DNA of 64,000 bases. It comes from Endomychus coccineus (taxonomy: Eukaryota; Arthropoda; Insecta; Coleoptera; Endomychidae). Location: positions 277,122,742 to 277,186,741 of the forward strand of contig OY294067.1 of assembly GCA_958510875.1 (NCBI GenBank), written 5' to 3'. Shown here one piece after another: positions 59,401 to 64,000 of the stretch (positions within the stretch are counted from its first letter, which is position 1; each line of letters opens with the position of its first letter). A program made the position numbers and the translations under genes. The notes beneath the pieces are model-generated. The model was not told the origin of the DNA, searched no databases, and saw nothing but the letters and a program-made list of their open reading frames with translations.

Positions 59401-59511
59401 TAAAATATAACGCACTCTATTTACAATAATGATTTTTTTTAACAGGCTGATGACAAGGAGAAGGCAAAGGAGAAAGAAACAGAAGAAAATAAAGAGAAAG
59501 AAGCAAAGTAG
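53416..59511 (+). CDS. fax: failed axon connections (fax), C-terminal four exons
   Basis: Coding exons are 53416-53754, 55966-56103, 56798-57091 and 59446-59511, 278 residues in all. Every junction is phase 0 with GT-AG borders (gtaatt, gtaagt, gtaggt; ...ttcag, ...tccag, ...tttag, ...aacag). Exon 1 here starts NVDHKMKYRSKKGQLPFIEM, the second half of the thioredoxin-like GST N-domain, with cis-Pro in QLPF and ADSAIVIKEL. Exons 2 and 3 give the helical GST C-domain (DKPFFFGDEPTN, LDVVVFAQLAQIYFID, RDYMTESCPNLVGLVNRMKE). The end is a Lys/Glu-rich KEKE tail. In Drosophila fax is a membrane-associated axonal protein interacting genetically with Abl. The upstream exons (tyrosine-rich LKLETWLR region in relatives) were not found in the window, so a very large intron or a gap is implied. 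Confidence 0.93.
54056..54901. mobile_element. foldback element in a fax intron
   Basis: Arms 54056-54375 and 54610-54901 are reverse complements, with landmarks TAGTCGAGGAAA at the end, AAAATGCATCTT inside and GACATCCTGGTA at the inner edge. The loop is about 234 bp. It is a different family from the foldback at 5304. No ORF. Confidence 0.8.
55117..55254. mobile_element. MITE-like hairpin in a fax intron
   Basis: Arms of about 45 bp, AAACACAAATTTATACTTTA and TAACAATATATT on the left with their complement on the right, flank about 45 bp. Confidence 0.75.
57280..57640 (+). repeat. 200-bp tandem duplication in a fax intron
   Basis: GAATTTTAATCATCTT at 57311 and 57511 heads two copies containing CCGTCTGTCTG, GGATGTATGTCACAAAATGA and TTGTCTACACGATAACTC. 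Confidence 0.85.
57715..57940 (+). repeat. tRNA-derived SINE, copy 2
   Basis: The A box TAGTCTAGGGG lies at 57729-57739 and the perfect B box GGTTCGATTCC at 57768-57778. A tail containing AATTTGTTTTG, TTATTAAT, AATAATTTATTTCAT and TATAGAAT(G/A)TGAA is shared with the minus-strand copy at 30485-30715. Located in the last fax intron. Confidence 0.75.
58530..58715 (+). repeat. 67-bp tandem repeat, about 2.7 units
   Basis: ACCGAAAACCAAATAA starts units at 58530, 58597 and 58664. Each is followed by TT(A/T)TTATTTGTGTTGAGGAA-like text. Confidence 0.9.
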
Positions 59512-60390
59512 ATTGATAAGTGTGAATGAAATTGCCACTGCCCAGGCAACAGTATCCCCTTCTCCCCCACTTATTTGATTCCCAAACATTTCCTTTTATT
59601 TCTCGAACATGTGCAAAACCGTAGTTCTTAAGGCTCATTCATTATAATAACTGAAACTTTTCTAAACTCTTGAATAATCAAATAAATTGTACTCTCTCGT
59701 CAACGACTTATTTATGTAATATTTTAATTGATTATAGTGGACATCTCCATAACAAATATATTCATTGCTAGTTAAGAAAATTTGTTTGTATAAATAATTT
59801 TAGCTAGGTTTTACTTTATTGTAAGCAATTGTATGTATGAGACACTTTCAGAAGCATTCAAATGAAATCGACGAGACGCAACTCAGTGTCTATGTTGCTT
59901 TTGAAAGTTTATCTATGTTAGTGCAGTCCTTTAATGTATGAAATTATGATATAACCAATTAGTAGTGCATTATATTCATTATATTCATTCCACGATTTAA
60001 CATTGCATCACAAAATTGACATAGCTTACAGTACTCTATTGTAGATTTTTGTATTTTTTTAAAGAATAATTTTAAGATTTACCAGCTAAGTAATAATTAA
60101 AATGCATTTCTAAATTGTATATTGGTTACTACAAGTGTTGTCATACTTGCGTTCGTGTGTCTGAAAGCCGGTTGTGTTGAATTACAAAGAACGGGTCACT
60201 TTTGTTGTTGATGCGCTGAAAATGACTCGATCCACGCTTGCGCTGCAATTTCTGATTTTCTTACACACCAACTCGTATCTCAATAGATCGACGTCTAGCA
60301 TTTTTAAATATTATTTTAGATATTTTAGTTTATTCTACTTTTACAACTGTGTTGTATGCTATATTATAAATTGAATAAATAAATTGGTAT
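59512..60390 (+). other. fax: fax 3' untranslated region
   Basis: AT-rich sequence after the stop, with a possible early AATAAA at about 59682 and a stronger pair (GAATAAATAAATTGG) at about 60374. The end is placed shortly after the latter by inference. Confidence 0.55.
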
Positions 60391-60745
60391 TTTAAGTTGA
60401 TTGTTTGTTTCCTTGTTAAACGTTGATAATCGATTTGTTGCCTTGTCTACGACACCTTTGTTATCTTAGTTGTCAATCATTGTTAATTGAATAAATGGTT
60501 AACTACATCACTCATCCTCCCATGAGGAAAATCTGAAATTTATATTCCTTCAATGTACCTACTCAAATATGAGAACATGGTTCCAAATTATTTATTAGAA
60601 TCTTCAGAATACTTTATTTAGTCAGATTTCAATCAGAAGATCGCCCACAAAAATTTTCCATGGAACCAACTACCACCACAGCATCCTTAGATAAGTTTTT
60701 CTGTTGACATTAGTCAATTATTGGACTCATTCTTGTTTTTCGCAG

Positions 60746-61705
60746 AATTACTACTGCTCATTTTAACGTTATGTAATGTTTTTCCATATTGTACAGCAAA
60801 ACAAATAGCCATATCAAAGGAATTTATGTAGAACTAGCTTCTATGTCGATCATATCCAGAATTTTTATATCCAGATGGATATAATAAAGAAGCTTCACAT
60901 TTATAATAGTCTAGTAATTATTAAAATTTTCATCACAAAGAATTATTTTTCTTCAGTAATTGTTAGTAGAGGGGTTATACATCACAAAAGTCGATTCTGT
61001 GGGTGCCGGGTAATCCCCCAAAAAAAACACCCCTTCGGTAAAAAAAGCCTTATTTTACCGTTAACTCGTTAACCGTTGAATATTTAAAAAAAATTTCATA
61101 AAAAGGACTAATTTCCTAATGAAAAGACCTCTTGTAATTTTCTTGTATATGCCTTGGTTTTTGAGAAAATCGCCATTGAAAAAATTGCAAAATTTGTATT
61201 TTTGTTGTTTCCAATTATTTAAAAGTTAATTACTACTACTCATTTTAACGTTAGAGAATGTTTTTTCATATTGTACAGCAAAACACATAGCCATATCAAA
61301 GGAATTTATGAAGAACTAGCTTCTATGTCGATCGTATCCAGAATTTTTATATCCCGATGGATATAATAAGGAAGCTTCACATTTATAATAGTCTAGTAAT
61401 TATTAAAATTTTCATCACGAAGAATTATTTTTCTTCAGTAATTGTTAGTAGAGGGGTTATACATCACAAAAGTCAATTCTGTGGGTGCCTGGTAATCCCC
61501 CCAAAAAAACCATCCCTTCGGTAAAAAAAAGCCTTATTTTACCGTTAACCGTTGAATATTTTAAAAAATTCTCATAAAAAGGACTAATTTCCTAATGAAA
61601 GGAACTCTTGTAATTTTCTTGTATATGCCTTGGTTTTTGAGAAAATCGCCATTGAAAAAATTGCAAAATTTGTATTTTTGTTGTTTCCAATTATTTAAAA
61701 GTTAA
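60746..61705 (+). repeat. 482-bp tandem duplication
   Basis: Copies 60746-61227 and 61228-61705 are nearly identical, with only a few substitutions and short indels by eye (for example a 7-bp difference at the AACTCGTTAACCG stretch). The unit has no ORF. The high identity points to a recent duplication. Confidence 0.95.
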
Positions 61706-61794
61706 AAATTGGCGTAGGAAAAAAAAATTCATAAAACTGAATATGCAGCCATTTTTGTATTTTTTTTTCAAATTAATCTAGCGTCCTTGTATTT

Positions 61795-62110
61795 TAATAT
61801 TTTTGAATGTACCCAGTCTGAAACTGAAGGTAAGGCTTCATATTATTTGATTATACCATTTAAAATTATACTATATGTCTCAGGTAAAAGTAGCGAGGTC
61901 AAGAATGCAGTAGAAATATTTAAGCAGAAAGATCAATCGGCGGAATCAATTTCCGAAAATGGCATTTCTTGTATTCTACAAATCTGCAAACGCAGGGAAG
62001 AAAATTGAATGCCTCAATGAGTTGTAATTTTCTTGGAAAACATCGTCAAAGAAAAAGCTGTGAATCTTGCATCTCTTCCTCCTACCAATGATTCAGCAGC
62101 ACAATAGTCT
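61795..62110 (+). pseudogene. fragment of a multicopy insect ORF of unknown function
   Basis: The plus strand reads FKQKDQSAESISENGISCIL, then in another frame IECLNEL, then FLENIVKEKAVNLASLPPTN followed by DSAAQ. The LASLPPT-x-x-AA context, after a helical LNxxRxxxFL segment, resembles a widely repeated insect protein with a downstream Cys-rich tail, which is absent here. Function unknown. It is broken by a frameshift near 62003 and a stop at 62105. Confidence 0.4.
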
Positions 62111-63709
62111 AATAGTCTGTTCTCTCTTCCGACAAATTGGAAAGAGATAGAAACAACTTAGGGTTCTTCGAGCTAGTCACGAAATCCGTCATTCAACTAC
62201 TCTATTTTCGATCTCTATGTTCACAATCTAGTAGTTCTGTGGGTCTCTATATAAAAACTAGAGTAGACACGCCTGAACATAGAGATAATTATAATTTCTC
62301 TATGTGTTAGCTGGTCGAATGTCAAGATCTTTTACCTAGAATAAGGCCTTGGTCGAGTGTTTAAAAAATTTCTTGAATGCCGCAGTCACACCAAGGCACT
62401 ATTTTGTTTCTAGTGTTTTTGTCGTACAAGTGTTTAGTAAAGTGCTTTAGTTCTTCTGTGGTGATAAAGATAGCAGAATTCTGTGAATCAGTGAAACACC
62501 TTCAACGTATTTTTTTTATTTGACAACATAATCACATAGTAGTTCTGTGATATTCACTAAGGGACTACAGAGCAATAAAAGATATTGATTGTTTAGAATC
62601 GGAGAAATGTAAAAATAGAGAGCGCTAGCGCCATAAGCGTAACGTTATAAAAATGACCGAGGTTAAGCTAGAAAATTCGTCCCTTCTCTTTACTAAATAT
62701 GGCCTCACACACTGTAGTATACAATATAAGCTGTTGAGGAGTAGTGGATTTCTGACTCTGACTAGACTAAATACCCCACCATCCGATTATATGTCTTAAT
62801 TCGCTAAAATAGTCGCTCGTGCTTTCTATCCTTATATCTCTCTGATTAGAATCCAACATAGCATGTTTTGTAGGGTTGTAGGGCCTGGTTAAAATTTCTT
62901 TCATACATTAAAAATCATTGGAACTTGGAACAGTGTTCAGTAGTCTGTTTGACAATTTCCAGAATATCAGACTATCATAAATTACGTAATTTGTGGATTT
63001 AATTATTATTCTATGATATCAGATACAAATATCCCCAGAATAATATAAAAAAAGCTCTCATTTATTGTGTGAGTAAATATCTATGTCTAGTTTTGCATTT
63101 TGTGCTTTAATATAATGATAAAAGTGTTGAAAAGTTTTCATTTCGTGTATATATAGGTATAATATATGATTTCATGATATTAGATTCGAACTGCTTTTAA
63201 TGTCGATATTATTGCCGCGATAACTTCATTTTCGTATTTACCTTACCGCTTTCTGAATATAAATGTTACTCAAATTGTTCATCGGTGGTGACCACGAAAT
63301 AGAAACATAACCGCCGTTATTTAGCCAAGACCAGTGCAGCGACACTTCTCAGACACTGTGATTTGTTAAAACAATTCCTGAACGAAGAGAGAATACTTAC
63401 TCGCTGTACTTACTTTGGAAGATTAATTCACCGTTATCGGTGGACGAGCGACGAGGTGAGTAACATATTTTTTAATTTGATAATTTCACATGGCAGTAAC
63501 TTGTGTTAATGTAGACGTAGCATAGTAATAAATGATAAATATTATGAAGACTACAGTAAAACACGCAAGGGACTCTGTACTCGCTTATAGCGGTTAGGGG
63601 CAATAGGCAATACCATCTTACCATCTATAGTACAAAGAAAAAGGTGTAGAACATTCCCCGATGGCATATTCATATTACCACGGGGCAACCGGCAGTTGAT
63701 AATCCTCTA
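62111..63709. other. mostly unassigned; small hairpin and possible non-coding exon
   Basis: ATCTCTATGTTCA at 62210-62222 is complemented at 62273-62285. A sequence at 63300-63457 ends in GACGAG|GTGAGTAAC, a strong donor, without an ORF upstream; it could be a 5' UTR exon of a gene beyond the window. Confidence 0.3.
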
Positions 63710-63830
63710 TAATATAAGGCCTACCGGCAGTACCGGCTCAATCGTGACGTCACAAGCTAGAGGCTATGTTGCAATGCTGCTAGTTTTTGGGACATATAAG
63801 GACCTACTGTTTAAACGGGGTTGACAGACG
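63710..63830 (-). repeat. interspersed repeat copy shared with 21828-21960
   Basis: The complement carries GTCAACCCCGTTTAAACAG, AAAACTAGCAGCATTG, CAACATAGCCTC and GTGACGTCACGAT in the same order as the other copy. Confidence 0.7.
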
Positions 63831-64000
63831 TGAACTGAGTCCTTAGTTGCTTTATTAATTGGAAACAACAAAATTTCAAAACAAAAAACATGCATATTAT
63901 AATATACGAGTTATTGTTGTAAAATTTACTACTCTTTTTGTAGTATGATGATTACCAACTACCTACTGCCTGTATGTACTTAATTTTCTTCTTTTACGTG

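Overview
The window looks like a repeat-rich insect nuclear genome. It is AT-rich, has spliced genes with short GT-AG exons, and carries insect-type transposons (mariner/Tc1, PIF/Harbinger, hAT, P-like, tyrosine-recombinase) together with insect mitochondrial rRNA insertions. A beetle is plausible from the transposon mix, but the sequence does not settle the order. No bacterial operon, phage or CRISPR features are present.

Only one host gene is clearly recognisable. It is the 3' part of failed axon connections (fax), a glutathione-S-transferase-like axon-guidance gene, on the + strand with four coding exons (53416-53754, 55966-56103, 56798-57091, 59446-59511) and a 3' UTR to about 60390. Its N-terminal exons were not found. 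Its introns hold a foldback element, a MITE-like hairpin, a SINE and two tandem repeats.

From 1 to 7.0 kb lie decayed mariner and non-LTR retrotransposon pieces and a 1.25-kb foldback. From 8.07 to 11.0 kb is an apparently intact PIF/Harbinger transposon. Its transposase (+) and MADF-BESS protein (-) are reciprocally interleaved: each gene's intron contains the other gene's second exon, so exons alternate +,-,+,- along the DNA. This is the most striking item in the window. At 12.1-13.6 kb is a TA-flanked DUF4817-type mariner-like element with frameshifts. From 15 to 21.6 kb come a small NUMT, back-to-back reverse-transcriptase fragments, a truncated Tc1, an endonuclease (EEP) fragment of probable Helentron type and a P-element-like remnant. 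At 25.8-27.3 kb is a tyrosine-recombinase element bounded by 16-bp inverted repeats. At 31.1-32.0 kb is a hAT-like element whose target site can be read in an uninterrupted copy of the host repeat at 6.6-7.0 kb.

From 33 to 53 kb the window is dense in non-autonomous elements with long inverted repeats, non-LTR tails and tandem repeats. It also holds a 1-kb NUMT spanning 12S rRNA, tRNA-Val and 16S rRNA (46378-47345). Downstream of fax there is a 482-bp tandem duplication, one degraded multicopy ORF and a possible non-coding first exon near 63.4 kb.

All assignments are by eye from motifs and internal comparison; no database search was run.
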